From the NCBI RefSeq assembly GCF_900187945.1, contig NZ_FYEH01000010.1:1-64000 (forward strand): a stretch of DNA of 64,000 nucleotides. Direction: 5' to 3'. Each line of letters begins with the position of its first letter. Position 1 is the first letter of the stretch. Source of the stretch: Arboricoccus pini. Lineage in GTDB: Bacteria > Pseudomonadota > Alphaproteobacteria > Geminicoccales > Geminicoccaceae. The notes below the pieces were generated by a model that was not told where the DNA came from, did not search any database, and was given only the letters and a program-made list of their open reading frames with translations. The position numbers were made by a program, and so were the translations under genes. Positions 37,558 to 46,591 of the stretch are shown piece by piece.

Positions 37558-39179
37558 TGCAGGGTCTCCGGGATTTGGTGGACGGCGGAACGACCGGGGG
37601 TGCCACTCCGCGGCAACATGAACGTTACGAGTTCGCGCTCGGTCGGCTTGGCATCTGGGGGCGCGGCAACCTCGGTTACAATGCTGCCGCGCTGCATGAT
37701 AAGAATGCGATCGGAGAGGCCGATCAGTTCGAGCAATTCATCGGTGATCAGCAAAACACCGACGCCCTGGTCGGTCAGGTCGCGGATGAGCCGATAGATT
37801 TCCTCCTTGGCGCCGGCGTCGACACCACGGGTCGGATTGTCCAGCACCAGCAATTTGGGCTGGCGGCAAAGCCATCGCGCCAGCACGACCTTCTGCTGGT
37901 TGCCGCCGGAAAGTCTGGCGCAGCGTTGAGCCGGCGTCGCGGAGCGGATCGACATCTCTTTGGCATACCGCGCCGCCGTCGCCAGCTCGCGCCGTCGCCG
38001 CCACCAACCGAGAGGTCCCGCGAAGAGATCGGCGCCGCTCGCCAGCGAGATGTTCCAAGCCACGCTGAAGGCCGGGATCATGCCTTCAGTCAGTCGCTCG
38101 GCCGGCACGTAGCCAAGCCCTTTGCGGACTTGCGAGCGAATATCCGGAATTTCCGGAGGGCCCGACACGAACGACACGGTCCCGTGCTCGGCTGGTTCCA
38201 CCCCCGCCAGGGCCTTGCCCAGGGCACTCTTGCCCGAATCAAGCAGGCCACCAATGCCCACCACCTCGCCCGGTCGAACTTCGAGCGTGACGTCCGCAAA
38301 ATGCCCCGACCGGCCGAGCTTGCGGACGCCGAGAAGGGCCGGGCCATCGGTGACGGGACGCTGGCGGCGCTCATGATAGTAGTCAGCGGCACGCTCTCGG
38401 CCGACCATCAGGCCGTGCAGGGTTTTCTCATCCGTCGTCGCCGGGTCGAGTCGCGCGACCAACTGGCCGTCCTTCAGCACGTAAATGAGATCAGAGATGG
38501 CCAGCACCTCTGTCAGACGGTGCGACACAAACAAGAGCGAACCCTGGCCCTTGATGCGCGTCACCAACTTAAAGAATGCGTCCTCGTCACGACGATCCAG
38601 GGCGGAGGTTGGTTCATCCAGCAGTACGAAGGGCTCGACGATGCCTCCGAGGTGCGAGGTGGCGAGACAAGCCCGCGCGATCTCGATCGACTGGCGCTTG
38701 GAGAAATCGTAGTCGGCAGTCCGCCTGCGTACGTCGACGTCGATACCCGCGGCTTCGATGATCCCTTCCGCCGCGGCAATCATCGCCCGGCGATCCAGCC
38801 ACTGGCCGGCATGGGTGAAGCGGCCCTCATAGCCAAGCAACAGGTTCTCGTAGACCGGCACGTTGCCGACGAGCGATTGTTCCTGAAACACGCGCGAGAC
38901 GCCAAGACGCAGCGCCTCGCCATAACCATGCGGCCGGTAGTCCCGGCCGTTCAGTCGCATGCTGCCGGCGTCTGGAGCCACGATGCCGCTCAGGAGATTA
39001 AAGAGGGTCGACTTGCCGGCCCCGTTCTCGCCTACGAACGTGACAATGGCCTTGCGCGGCACCTCGAATTCGACGCCGTCCAGGATGACGTTTGGTCCAA
39101 AGGACTTTGTCAGCCCGTGAGCCTTGAAGAGTGGGGTCACGCTCGTGGGTGCCGGCGGGATTTGACTATGCGGGCTCAT
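37554..39179 (-). CDS. Sugar-type (CUT2/RbsA-like) ABC transporter ATPase, two NBDs
   Basis: 541 residues. The first NBD has GENGAGKST, FQEQSL, FSKRQSIEIARA, LLDEPTSALD and FVSHRLTEV. The second, as usual for RbsA, has a modified Walker A (GLLDSGKSAL), LSGGNQQKVVLARWL and LDNPTRGVD, where the catalytic Glu position is Asn, and no switch His (LITDELLEL). The second site is thus structural, and only the first NBD should hydrolyse ATP. The ATG at 39179 lies 8 bases after the stop of the nearer binding-protein gene; upstream in-frame sequence belongs to that gene in another frame. Confidence 0.93.
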   Translation of the reverse strand: MSPHSQIPPAPTSVTPLFKAHGLTKSFGPNVILDGVEFEVPRKAIVTFVGENGAGKSTLFNLLSGIVAPDAGSMRLNGRDYRPHGYGEALRLGVSRVFQEQSLVGNVPVYENLLLGYEGRFTHAGQWLDRRAMIAAAEGIIEAAGIDVDVRRRTADYDFSKRQSIEIARACLATSHLGGIVEPFVLLDEPTSALDRRDEDAFFKLVTRIKGQGSLLFVSHRLTEVLAISDLIYVLKDGQLVARLDPATTDEKTLHGLMVGRERAADYYHERRQRPVTDGPALLGVRKLGRSGHFADVTLEVRPGEVVGIGGLLDSGKSALGKALAGVEPAEHGTVSFVSGPPEIPDIRSQVRKGLGYVPAERLTEGMIPAFSVAWNISLASGADLFAGPLGWWRRRRELATAARYAKEMSIRSATPAQRCARLSGGNQQKVVLARWLCRQPKLLVLDNPTRGVDAGAKEEIYRLIRDLTDQGVGVLLITDELLELIGLSDRILIMQRGSIVTEVAAPPDAKPTERELVTFMLPRSGTPGRSAVHQIPETLQ

Positions 39180-39187
39180 AGTTCCGG

Positions 39188-40531
39188 CTAGGCCTTGGCG
39201 TACGGCGAGGGGCCGTCGAACCTGATCTTGTAGTGATCGGCATATTGGGCCCTGACCCGCTCGAACTCGCCGTTCGACCGCGCATCGGCATAGGCCTTGG
39301 GCACCGTCCAACCTTGCGGCTTGGCTATTCCCTGCCAGTGCTTTTCGATATCGATGGGATAGACTTCGGCCTGGGGGTCCCAATCGTCCGGATGCAGGAC
39401 TTTGGAGATCTTGCGGTAGTCGAAAGGCTTCACGTCGCCATTATCGACAAACCGCTTCAGGTAACCTTCGACATTCGTTTTCGTTGTAGTGAGCGACCGC
39501 CAGTTGAGCATGCGCTCGGCGGCGCGCGGTTGCCAGCCATGCGTCACGTCGTAGATTCGCCCGGCGAAGAGCGCTGCCGCATAGGCCGGGCTGTTGGCGC
39601 TGGTCGCCAGCTGGGTCCCCTTGGCAATCGACTTCGCGCCCAGGCTGGTACCGTCCGCGCCGACAACCAGAACATCCTCGCCTGGCCTCAATCCGGCGGC
39701 ATTCAACGCTGCGATCACTCCCTGTGCCACGTCGTCGTTCTGCGCCACGATCCCCACAACGTCTTTGTGGCGGCTGAGCAGGTCTTCCGTGGTCTTCAGC
39801 GCGTCCTCGCGGTTCCACTTGCCGGGTAGCTGATCGACGAGCCGGGTCTTGGGATATTCTTTGAAGGCGGCATCGCGGCCCCCGCTGCGGGCAATGTCAC
39901 TCCAATTGCCTGGGGAACCGGTCACTCCCAGAATATCGCCGCCGCCGAATTTCTCCGTGACCGCCTTGAGTAATTCCTCGGTCACCGCCTTGTGGGCCGC
40001 GAATTCCTCCGGCACGGCATAGAGGGTATAGTAATCGCCGGCCTCGAAGGGCGTGAACCAGGCCAGGGTATCCCAGACATTGCCGACATAGACCTTGTTG
40101 TCCTCGGCGCCCTTGGCGATGCGCGGCAGCGGACTGCCATCCGCTAGATTGAAGATGGCAGAGCCAATGCCGGCAGCGGTCTGTTGCTCGAACTGGTTGA
40201 GTTGAAGCTGACTGTCGAAATTTCCGTCCAGGCCGACATAGCCGCTAAAGCCCAATTCCGTCGTGGCATCCGCAAAGGCCTTGTCGAGGATGATGTTATA
40301 TTCGTTGCGATAGAAGGCCGTCAGAAATGCCAGCTTGCCGGAAGGTGCGACGGCGGCGGCGGCGGGCATTCCCATGGTGGCGGCGGCAACGCTGGCGACG
40401 GCACCCGCCGAGGCCAGCGCCAGGAAATCCCGTCGCGAGACGCCATGGGTGTCCAGCCGGTCCATATGACGATCGACGACGCGCCGGTCGGTAAAGTCGG
40501 GAAATCGCCGGGGGTCGATGACGCGGCTCAT
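39188..40531 (-). CDS. CUT2-type ABC transporter substrate-binding protein, Tat-exported
   Basis: 447 residues, longer than the usual ~320-340 of ribose-type binding proteins. A 30-residue charged leader (FPDFTDRRVVDRHMDRLD...) precedes the twin-arginine core SRRDFLALASAG. The periplasmic binding domain has NIILDKAFADATTELGF, DVVGIVAQNDDVAQGVIAALN and VLVVGADGTSLG. About 95 extra C-terminal residues follow, including KVLHPDDWDPQAE and DHYKIRFDGPSP. Its close paralogue lies immediately upstream. The substrate is unknown. Confidence 0.92.
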   Translation of the reverse strand: MSRVIDPRRFPDFTDRRVVDRHMDRLDTHGVSRRDFLALASAGAVASVAAATMGMPAAAAVAPSGKLAFLTAFYRNEYNIILDKAFADATTELGFSGYVGLDGNFDSQLQLNQFEQQTAAGIGSAIFNLADGSPLPRIAKGAEDNKVYVGNVWDTLAWFTPFEAGDYYTLYAVPEEFAAHKAVTEELLKAVTEKFGGGDILGVTGSPGNWSDIARSGGRDAAFKEYPKTRLVDQLPGKWNREDALKTTEDLLSRHKDVVGIVAQNDDVAQGVIAALNAAGLRPGEDVLVVGADGTSLGAKSIAKGTQLATSANSPAYAAALFAGRIYDVTHGWQPRAAERMLNWRSLTTTKTNVEGYLKRFVDNGDVKPFDYRKISKVLHPDDWDPQAEVYPIDIEKHWQGIAKPQGWTVPKAYADARSNGEFERVRAQYADHYKIRFDGPSPYAKA

Positions 40532-40592
40532 GAACGTTCCAGTGAATGAGAGATCGGTGAACTCGAAGGCCATTGCTCGACAGGCCCGCGAG

Positions 40593-41915
40593 CTACGCCT
40601 TGCGGTTGGGCGAGGGGCCGTCGAATTTGATTTTGTAGTGATCGGCGTACTCGGCCTTGACCTTCTCGAATTCGCCATTGGCCCTGGCCTCCGCATAAGC
40701 CTTTGGCGGCGACCAGTCGGCCGGCTTGGGATAGCCCAGCCAGTGGCGTTCGAGATCGAGAGGATAGAGGTCGGCCTGAGGATCCCAGTCGTCGGGATGC
40801 AGAACCTTGGACATCCGTCGATAGTCGAAAGGTTCGGTATCACCGTTGTCGACGTATCGGTCGATGTAGCCGTCCACATTGTCCTTCGTCACGACCGTGG
40901 CGCGCCAGTACAGTTGGCGCTCGGCCGCCCGTGGCACCCAGCCATGGGCCACGTCGAAGATGCGTGTTGCAAACAGCGCACCGGTGAAGACCGGGGAATT
41001 GCCGCTGGTCGCGATTTGCCGGCCTGCTCGAACGGCCTTGGCGCCCAGGGACGTGCCGTCAGCGCCGGCAACAAGGACGTCCTCGCCCGCCTTGAGCCCG
41101 ACGTTGCGCAAAGCGGCTATCGCGCCTTGCGCCTCGTCGTCATTCTGCGTGATGATTCCAACGATGTCCTTGTTGCGGGTCAAGAGATCCTCGGTCGCCC
41201 GCAGCGACTCCTCGCGCAGCCACTTTCCGGGCAACTGATCAACCAGCTTGATGTTGGGAAACTTGGCCAGGGCTTCCTCTCGGCCCCGGTTACGGGCCGT
41301 TTCACACCAACCCCCAGGCGATCCGGTAAGGGCTACGACCTTGCCACCACCGAATTTGTCGGAGACCGCTTGAAGCAACGCCTCGCTGACGCCGCGGTGG
41401 GCGACATCTTCCTCGGGGTTGGCATAGAGCGTGTAGTAGCCGGCACCATCAAACGGTGTGAACCATGGCAAGCTGTCCCAAACCGCGCCGAAATAAACTT
41501 TAGATGCGTCGGCTAACTGGGAGACGCGGCGCAGAGCGCTGCCGTCCAGGATATTGAAGAAGCCGCCTGTCGCTTGAGTGGTCGCCAGTTCCTCGAACTG
41601 GTTAAGCTGGCGCCCCGCATCGATCTGGCCGTCAAGCAGAGTATAGCCCATGCCCAGCGCCGCCGCAGCCGCGCCTGCCCCCTTGCCGACCAATTGATTA
41701 TATTCGGTGCTTGCGCTCCAGGCGAGATAGGCAATCTTGCCGCTCGGGTCGGCGACGGCGACCGCGGGCCAGCCCATCGCCGTGGCGGCTGCGGAAGCAG
41801 CGACGCCCGCGGAGGCCAGCGCCAGGAAGTCGCGCCGTGCTACGCCGCGAGTATCCAGACGGTCAAGATGTCGGTCGATCACGCGCTTGTCCGCGAAATC
41901 CGGAAATTTTGGCAT
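40593..41915 (-). CDS. CUT2-type ABC transporter substrate-binding protein, Tat-exported (paralogue)
   Basis: 440 residues with the same layout as the next gene: leader KFPDFADKRVIDRHLDRLDT, Tat core ARRDFLALASAG, binding domain with DIVGIITQNDDEAQGAIAALR and VLVAGADGTSLG, and the same C-terminal extension (KVLHPDDWDPQAD, HYKIKFDGPSP). The body has diverged, so the two proteins probably bind related but different ligands for the same membrane complex. The ATG at 41915 gives the paralogous N-terminus; an upstream extension in frame is not supported. It is the first gene of the operon, so the promoter should lie just above 41915. Confidence 0.92.
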   Translation of the reverse strand: MPKFPDFADKRVIDRHLDRLDTRGVARRDFLALASAGVAASAAATAMGWPAVAVADPSGKIAYLAWSASTEYNQLVGKGAGAAAAALGMGYTLLDGQIDAGRQLNQFEELATTQATGGFFNILDGSALRRVSQLADASKVYFGAVWDSLPWFTPFDGAGYYTLYANPEEDVAHRGVSEALLQAVSDKFGGGKVVALTGSPGGWCETARNRGREEALAKFPNIKLVDQLPGKWLREESLRATEDLLTRNKDIVGIITQNDDEAQGAIAALRNVGLKAGEDVLVAGADGTSLGAKAVRAGRQIATSGNSPVFTGALFATRIFDVAHGWVPRAAERQLYWRATVVTKDNVDGYIDRYVDNGDTEPFDYRRMSKVLHPDDWDPQADLYPLDLERHWLGYPKPADWSPPKAYAEARANGEFEKVKAEYADHYKIKFDGPSPNRKA

Positions 41916-42986
41916 GGGCTCATCCGAGCGTAGGGAGAACAGACGGATCAGACTAAACGATCCGAAAACAAGGGTCGGCCGCTCCAATCTCCGTTAACGA
42001 CCCGAGCGGGCCCGTCGAAACGGCGAAGCTTACTTAGGAAGACTATAAGTCGTCGGCGCCATCATTATTATGATTGGCACCCAATTCGCCTCGCGATCAA
42101 CACGTACATATCTTATTATGACTTTCGCGTACTTCGGGTTTATTCCCATTTTTGCATTCGAACATTATTCGTTCCTCTTCAAGAGGCGCGACATGAGAAG
42201 CCAGGCTATCGCCGTCGTCGATAGCGTTCCCGCTTGATCGCTTCCGCAGGTTTATACCACAAACCCTATGGGTCAAGTCGTGAATTAGGAATATGTCATC
42301 GCGAATATAAAGGGGGCCCACCGGAGCGGTACGATTACGGCTATCGCCTCAGGTGTCACGCCCGGACGTGGGCGAGATAACGCGGACCGGCGAGCTTCTA
42401 CCGGGACGTCGAGATCATGACCGTCCTGGAGGGATCAGATTTGACACGTTCGAAGGAACGTAGTGACCACCTTGCTGGCAAGGAGCGATCCTGTCGGGCA
42501 GCTGGCCGCGCATCATTTTGACGGGGTTGAAGCGAGACTGGGTGCTTACGCTGGTGCTACGGCTTGATCGGCCCGCAAACCGGTATCGACTATCAATTCT
42601 GGTCTCACATTAGCTTCGGCCTGACCTATGAGGGCTGCTCGCGGGCGCGGCCTGAAGCTATGGCATTGTCGCCAATCTCGTCGTCGGCTCTCGAGTCGAG
42701 GGGTCAAAGCCTCCAGGAACGTCCAGGCCTCGCAGCAGGTCTTTACCCGGAGATCTGGTCGCGACCTTCAGCTGAAGGCTGCATTGGCTCGGCAGTGACG
42801 AAAGCCGGACACGACTACCCATGCGGGCACGATCACCTCAAGATCGGCCATGCGATTTATGCATTGAAGCGCCGACATTCTGGCGGTTCCGGCCGGCCGA
42901 TTAACTCAGCACAGCGTCGAAAGGAAATAGCGCTGACGCCTACAATGTGACCCCCGCGCCTCTTCCTTGCTCGCTAGCTGGGCTCT
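41916..42986. other. AT-richer, gene-poor region with a possible IS630-type transposase remnant
   Basis: The first ~400 bases are visibly AT-rich for this genome and probably hold the promoter of the binding-protein operon. Further on, around 42515-42600 on the plus strand, one frame gives LKRDWVLTLVLRLDRPANRYRL, which resembles the DGPINR region of IS630-family transposases but soon meets stops. No intact gene is seen up to the LnmK-like gene. Confidence 0.35.
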
Positions 42987-43847
42987 CTAGCTGGCTTCGC
43001 CCCGTTTCTCGGTGCGGGCAATGGCAAGGATGGCGTCATCGGAGAGGCGCCGGACAGCGCAGGTTGCGATCCGTCCAGCCGAAGTCGGCTCCAGCGCCAG
43101 GAGTTCGATCGCCAGCGGAACGGCCGGCCCCACATTGCCGAAGTAATGGATCTCGCGCATGACTAGGCGCTGATCGAGCTCATGCCACCAGTGCCAGTCG
43201 GCGCGCTCGAGAAAGGCCTGAAAGCTGGCGAAATAGAGGAAGCCCGCTCCGTTGAAGTCGGTGAGCGGGCAGGGTTCGATGGTGAATCGCTGGCTGACCT
43301 CGCTCATCGCCTGCTCGCGGGCCGTGTGGTGACGGCGTGCGAGGTCGGGTAATGCCTCGAGGGGAGCCAGCGCGCACTGGCAGCCTGCGGGCAGGTCGCG
43401 CGCCACCCTTTCATTGCAGCCCTCCTCGTGGCGATGGATGAAGACCGAAATCATCTCGATCGAGGCGATCACGCGTCCGTCGCACGACACCCGCTGGCGG
43501 CTAGCAAAACGTGTGGCCGAAAGCCGCGAGAGCTCGCCTTCGAAGATCAGCCTCGCCCCCTCGCGAACAGCCTCCAGGCAAAGATCCGCCAGCCGCAATG
43601 ACACGAAACTCGGATAGAGGCGCTGGCCGCGGCTGTTTTGAAACGCGGGCTCGAGTTGGCCGAACGCTGCCGCAAGCATCAGCCAGTGCCGGTGGCCACA
43701 ATATTTGAGCAGCCATGTCTCGGCCAGGCCGGCTGGTGCAAGCTCGGGCATACCGACGACCACGACGCTGGGGGCGGCATACCTCGCCGGCAGCGGATGG
43801 CGCTGGCCCTCGAGAAAGGCCATCTCGGGAAACGCGGTCTCAGACAT
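42987..43847 (-). CDS. LnmK/Pnap_2097-like double hot-dog biosynthetic protein
   Basis: 286 residues. Two similar halves each carry hot-dog-like segments: PELAPAGLAETWLLKYCGHRHW with YPSFVSLRL in the first, and FNGAGFLYFASFQAFLERADW with VMREIHYFGN in the second. The pattern (AETWLLKxxGHxHW ... NGAGFLYFAxF) is that of the Pnap_2097 family, related to LnmK, a bifunctional acyltransferase/decarboxylase that loads carrier proteins in leinamycin synthesis (known for LnmK). No acyl-carrier gene is visible nearby, so the acceptor may not be a carrier. The start overlaps the flavin oxidoreductase gene by eight bases, making it the terminal gene of the Nit1C operon. Confidence 0.75.
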   Translation of the reverse strand: MSETAFPEMAFLEGQRHPLPARYAAPSVVVVGMPELAPAGLAETWLLKYCGHRHWLMLAAAFGQLEPAFQNSRGQRLYPSFVSLRLADLCLEAVREGARLIFEGELSRLSATRFASRQRVSCDGRVIASIEMISVFIHRHEEGCNERVARDLPAGCQCALAPLEALPDLARRHHTAREQAMSEVSQRFTIEPCPLTDFNGAGFLYFASFQAFLERADWHWWHELDQRLVMREIHYFGNVGPAVPLAIELLALEPTSAGRIATCAVRRLSDDAILAIARTEKRGEAS

Positions 43848-45153
43848 GTGCGGCGCCCGCTCCATTCAAGGTCCGCCCCTGGCGGGAGGAAGCTCCCGTT
43901 GCCAGCCAGGCGGCAAGCTGCTCGACGATGAAGCCGGCATCGCGGGCGATGCCGGCAAAGCGGCCCGAACCCCAGCTATGCAACCAGGGAAGGCCGATGA
44001 AGGCCAGGCCCGGCATGGCACTCATGCCGCGCCGATGCGTCGGGTACCCCGTGCCATCGAAGACCGGCAGGCGGACGAAGCTGAAGTCGCTACGAAAGCC
44101 CGTCGCCCAGACGACGCTGTTGATGCCGGCCTCCTCGAGGTCGAGCGCGTCGCGCTCGATCGTCGGCTGCCAGACCGGCCGATAGGGCGGCTCCGACGGC
44201 GCGTCGATGCCCTTCTCAGCGATGTGCTTGTCGATGACGGACTTGATCCCTTCGGCTACCTTGTCGGCGGCATCGAGATTGGCCTTGAGGTCGGTGCCGA
44301 GCCTCAGGCTCGATCCGTCGATCTCAAGGAGGCGCCCATAGAGTTCCATGCCCTCCGTCGCGAAGCGGCGAAGATCGATCTCGCGACCGCCGTCACGGCC
44401 GGTCAGGTAGTGATTGGCGTTCTTCCGTACCCCCTCCTTGAGGGGATGCTGCTCGACCGGCACATCGTAGTAGCCCATGTCATGCAGCCATGCGATGGCA
44501 TCCCGGCCGCGATAGCGGCGCGGTGATTTCGGCGCCCGCCCGACGCAGAGATAAACCTTTCGGCCGGCCAGATGCAGGTCCTCGGCGATCTGGCAGCCGG
44601 ACTGGCCCGAGCCCACCACCAGGACGGCTCCCTCGGGCAGCGCATCAGGGTTCTTGTAGTCGCGGCTGTGCAGCTGGTGGATCGACCTTGGCAGCCGCTC
44701 GGCGATGCGCGGGATAACCGGCAGGTGATACCCGCTGATCGCGACGACGACGGCATCGGCGGTAAAGGGGCCGCGCTCGGTTGCAAGCTCGAAGGGGCCA
44801 TCCGGCTGGCGCGTCAGGGCCGTGACTGCCGTATGCTCGAGAAGCGGCGGGTGCACCTTGTCACGATAGGCCTGTACATAAGCCACGATCTCGTCGCGGA
44901 GCATGAAGCCATCCGGGTCTGGCCCCGGATAGGGAAAGTCCGGCAACTGACATTGCCAGTTGGGCGTCACCAGGCAGAAACTGTCCCAGCGCTCGTTGGC
45001 CCAGGCATGCCCGGTTTCCCGCTTCTCGATGACGAGATGGGCGATGCCCTGCTGCATGAGATAATGACTGACCGAAAGGCCAGCCTGTCCGCCGCCAATG
45101 ACGATCACGGGGTAATGAGGCGGCGTTGCTGCCTTCTCCATTCTGGTCCTCAT
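43840..45153 (-). CDS. Nit1C flavin-dependent oxidoreductase (MSMEG_0569 family)
   Basis: 437 residues. The FAD motif is VIVIGGGQAGLSVS near the N-terminus, a second NADPH-type Rossmann motif is VLVVGSGQSGCQIAEDL in the middle, and WATGFRSD is the C-terminal flavoprotein signature, so it resembles flavin-containing monooxygenases. ETGHAWANERWDSFCLVTPNW is a family-specific stretch. It is one of the conserved Nit1C members and should catalyse an oxidation in the product's synthesis. The start at 45153 overlaps the stop of the MSMEG_0570-like gene (ATGA); an in-frame ATG lies four codons later. Confidence 0.9.
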   Translation of the reverse strand: MRTRMEKAATPPHYPVIVIGGGQAGLSVSHYLMQQGIAHLVIEKRETGHAWANERWDSFCLVTPNWQCQLPDFPYPGPDPDGFMLRDEIVAYVQAYRDKVHPPLLEHTAVTALTRQPDGPFELATERGPFTADAVVVAISGYHLPVIPRIAERLPRSIHQLHSRDYKNPDALPEGAVLVVGSGQSGCQIAEDLHLAGRKVYLCVGRAPKSPRRYRGRDAIAWLHDMGYYDVPVEQHPLKEGVRKNANHYLTGRDGGREIDLRRFATEGMELYGRLLEIDGSSLRLGTDLKANLDAADKVAEGIKSVIDKHIAEKGIDAPSEPPYRPVWQPTIERDALDLEEAGINSVVWATGFRSDFSFVRLPVFDGTGYPTHRRGMSAMPGLAFIGLPWLHSWGSGRFAGIARDAGFIVEQLAAWLATGASSRQGRTLNGAGAAHV

Positions 45154-45431
45154 GTGTTGAATGCGCCCACATGGACGAGGGCATCCGGCTCGAAGCGCGC
45201 GGCCTGGGCTTCGAGCCTTTCGAGCTGGCCGATGGCACGGCTGCAGGCAAAGCCGTATTTGGCCTCGACGCGGGCGCTGGCGATGGTAAGCGCCTGACGG
45301 CAACGATCCATCAGGTCGGTGAGACGATAATCGCTGCCGGGCTTGAGAAATTCCTGCACGACCAGGGATGGCGAATAGCAGACCTCATCCCGGCCGTCGG
45401 GCCAGCGAAGCGTGAAGGTCATCTCCGGCAT
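45150..45431 (-). CDS. Nit1C small protein (MSMEG_0570 family)
   Basis: 93 residues. The N-terminal half (MTFTLRWPDGRDEVCYSPSLVVQEFL) resembles the MSMEG_0570 nitrogen-starvation-response family, a small conserved Nit1C member without a known activity. The C-terminal half is helical and charged. It overlaps the glycosyltransferase stop by 13 bases and the oxidoreductase start by four, so it is firmly embedded in the operon. It could be a partner or carrier-like subunit (inference). Confidence 0.88.
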   Translation of the reverse strand: MPEMTFTLRWPDGRDEVCYSPSLVVQEFLKPGSDYRLTDLMDRCRQALTIASARVEAKYGFACSRAIGQLERLEAQAARFEPDALVHVGAFNT

Positions 45432-46591
45432 CGCGCACTCCTCTCGGTCGATGCGGCCAGACGCGCGTAGAGCGGCACATGCCGGTCCGCCACGTCTTGC
45501 CAGTCAAAGCGGGCCGCCACCTTGGGTCCACGCCGCGCAAGATCCGGCCCGATCTTCGGGTCCAGGGAGGCACGCATCGCGGCCGCGATGGCGGCCGGGT
45601 CGGATGGATCGACCCACAGGCATTCATGCGCGCCCAGATAATCGCGAAAGGGCGGTCGATCCGCGACGATGACCGGCGTGCCCGAGGCCATCGCCTCGAT
45701 GACGGCCAAGCCAAATCCCTCCTCGAAGGAAGGGAAGACCAGGGCGTCCGCCAGGCGATAGAGACTCTCCATCCGCGGCTGTGGGAGCGCGCCGGTGACC
45801 TGCACAGCCCGGATGAGATCCGGATCGTACGCCGCCAGTTTCGCCGCGAACGCAGCCTGATAACTGCTGTGATCGAGAAGCGTGGCGCCGCCTGCAAAAA
45901 TCAGCCTTGCCTCGGGGAGGGCCGCTTGCACCCAGCGAAAGGCCGCAAGGATGTTCTGGCTGTTCTTGCGGGCCTCGATGCCGCCCACGGCCAGGAAAAG
46001 CGGCCCCTGTCCGAGCTCGAGCTCCTGGCGCAAGGCGGCGTCCTGCGGCCTCGGCGCCGGGCTGAAGCGGTCAAGGGCGACGCCGTTGCCGACACAGAAG
46101 GCCTCACGACCATGCGTTTTGCGTAAGATCGCCTGCCAATGCGCGCTGACGCAGCAAAGGACATCCGGTTTCTCGATCGCCCGCTGGCTCCAGCAGGCCA
46201 GCACCGGATCGGCGAAATTGTCCACATGGTGCACGGTACGAACCAGGGGGGTCTTAATCCGCGCGGGCCTGAGGGCCAGCACGGCATTGGCACTGATGGG
46301 ATCCTGGGCGTGGAGGATGTGGAAACGGTCCGGCGGCTGGTTCGCCACATAGGCGCTGATCTCGTCAATCCGCTGCGACACCAGTTGGCGCAGATCCTTG
46401 CCGACAGCGGCCACGGGCAGGGCCACGGTTTCGCAGGCGGCCTGACGAAAAAACCCGCGCCCGTCCTGGTCAGGGCCAATGACGACCGCCTCGACGCCGC
46501 GTGCCAAGAGGGCCTCGCCCAAAGCCAGCGCGTGCGCCACGCCGCCGCGCGGATTGACCGAATGCGTGAAGAGGGCGACGCGCAGCCTCAT
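45419..46591 (-). CDS. Nit1C glycosyltransferase, family 4 (MSMEG_0565 family)
   Basis: 390 residues, GT-B fold. The N-terminal NPRGGVAHALALGEAL motif marks the acceptor domain. The C-terminal donor domain has FLAVGGIEARKN, VFPSFEEGFGLAVIEAMASGTPVI and the E-x7-E motif typical of GT4. It should transfer a sugar from a nucleotide donor to the cluster's product or an intermediate. The ATG at 46591 overlaps the stop of the AIR-synthase-like gene (ATGA). Glycosylation implies that the final metabolite is a glycoside or that a sugar is used as a scaffold (inference). Confidence 0.91.
   Translation of the reverse strand: MRLRVALFTHSVNPRGGVAHALALGEALLARGVEAVVIGPDQDGRGFFRQAACETVALPVAAVGKDLRQLVSQRIDEISAYVANQPPDRFHILHAQDPISANAVLALRPARIKTPLVRTVHHVDNFADPVLACWSQRAIEKPDVLCCVSAHWQAILRKTHGREAFCVGNGVALDRFSPAPRPQDAALRQELELGQGPLFLAVGGIEARKNSQNILAAFRWVQAALPEARLIFAGGATLLDHSSYQAAFAAKLAAYDPDLIRAVQVTGALPQPRMESLYRLADALVFPSFEEGFGLAVIEAMASGTPVIVADRPPFRDYLGAHECLWVDPSDPAAIAAAMRASLDPKIGPDLARRGPKVAARFDWQDVADRHVPLYARLAASTERSARCRR

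Noticed and set aside
37557-39191. A 544-codon plus-strand frame over the CUT2 ATPase gene
   Set aside because: The minus strand has two full NBDs; this frame is an antisense shadow.
42974-42994. CTAGCTGG repeated at 42974 and 42987 near the end of the LnmK-like gene
   Set aside because: An eight-base repeat 13 bases apart without symmetry or a stem is not enough to call an attachment site or terminator.
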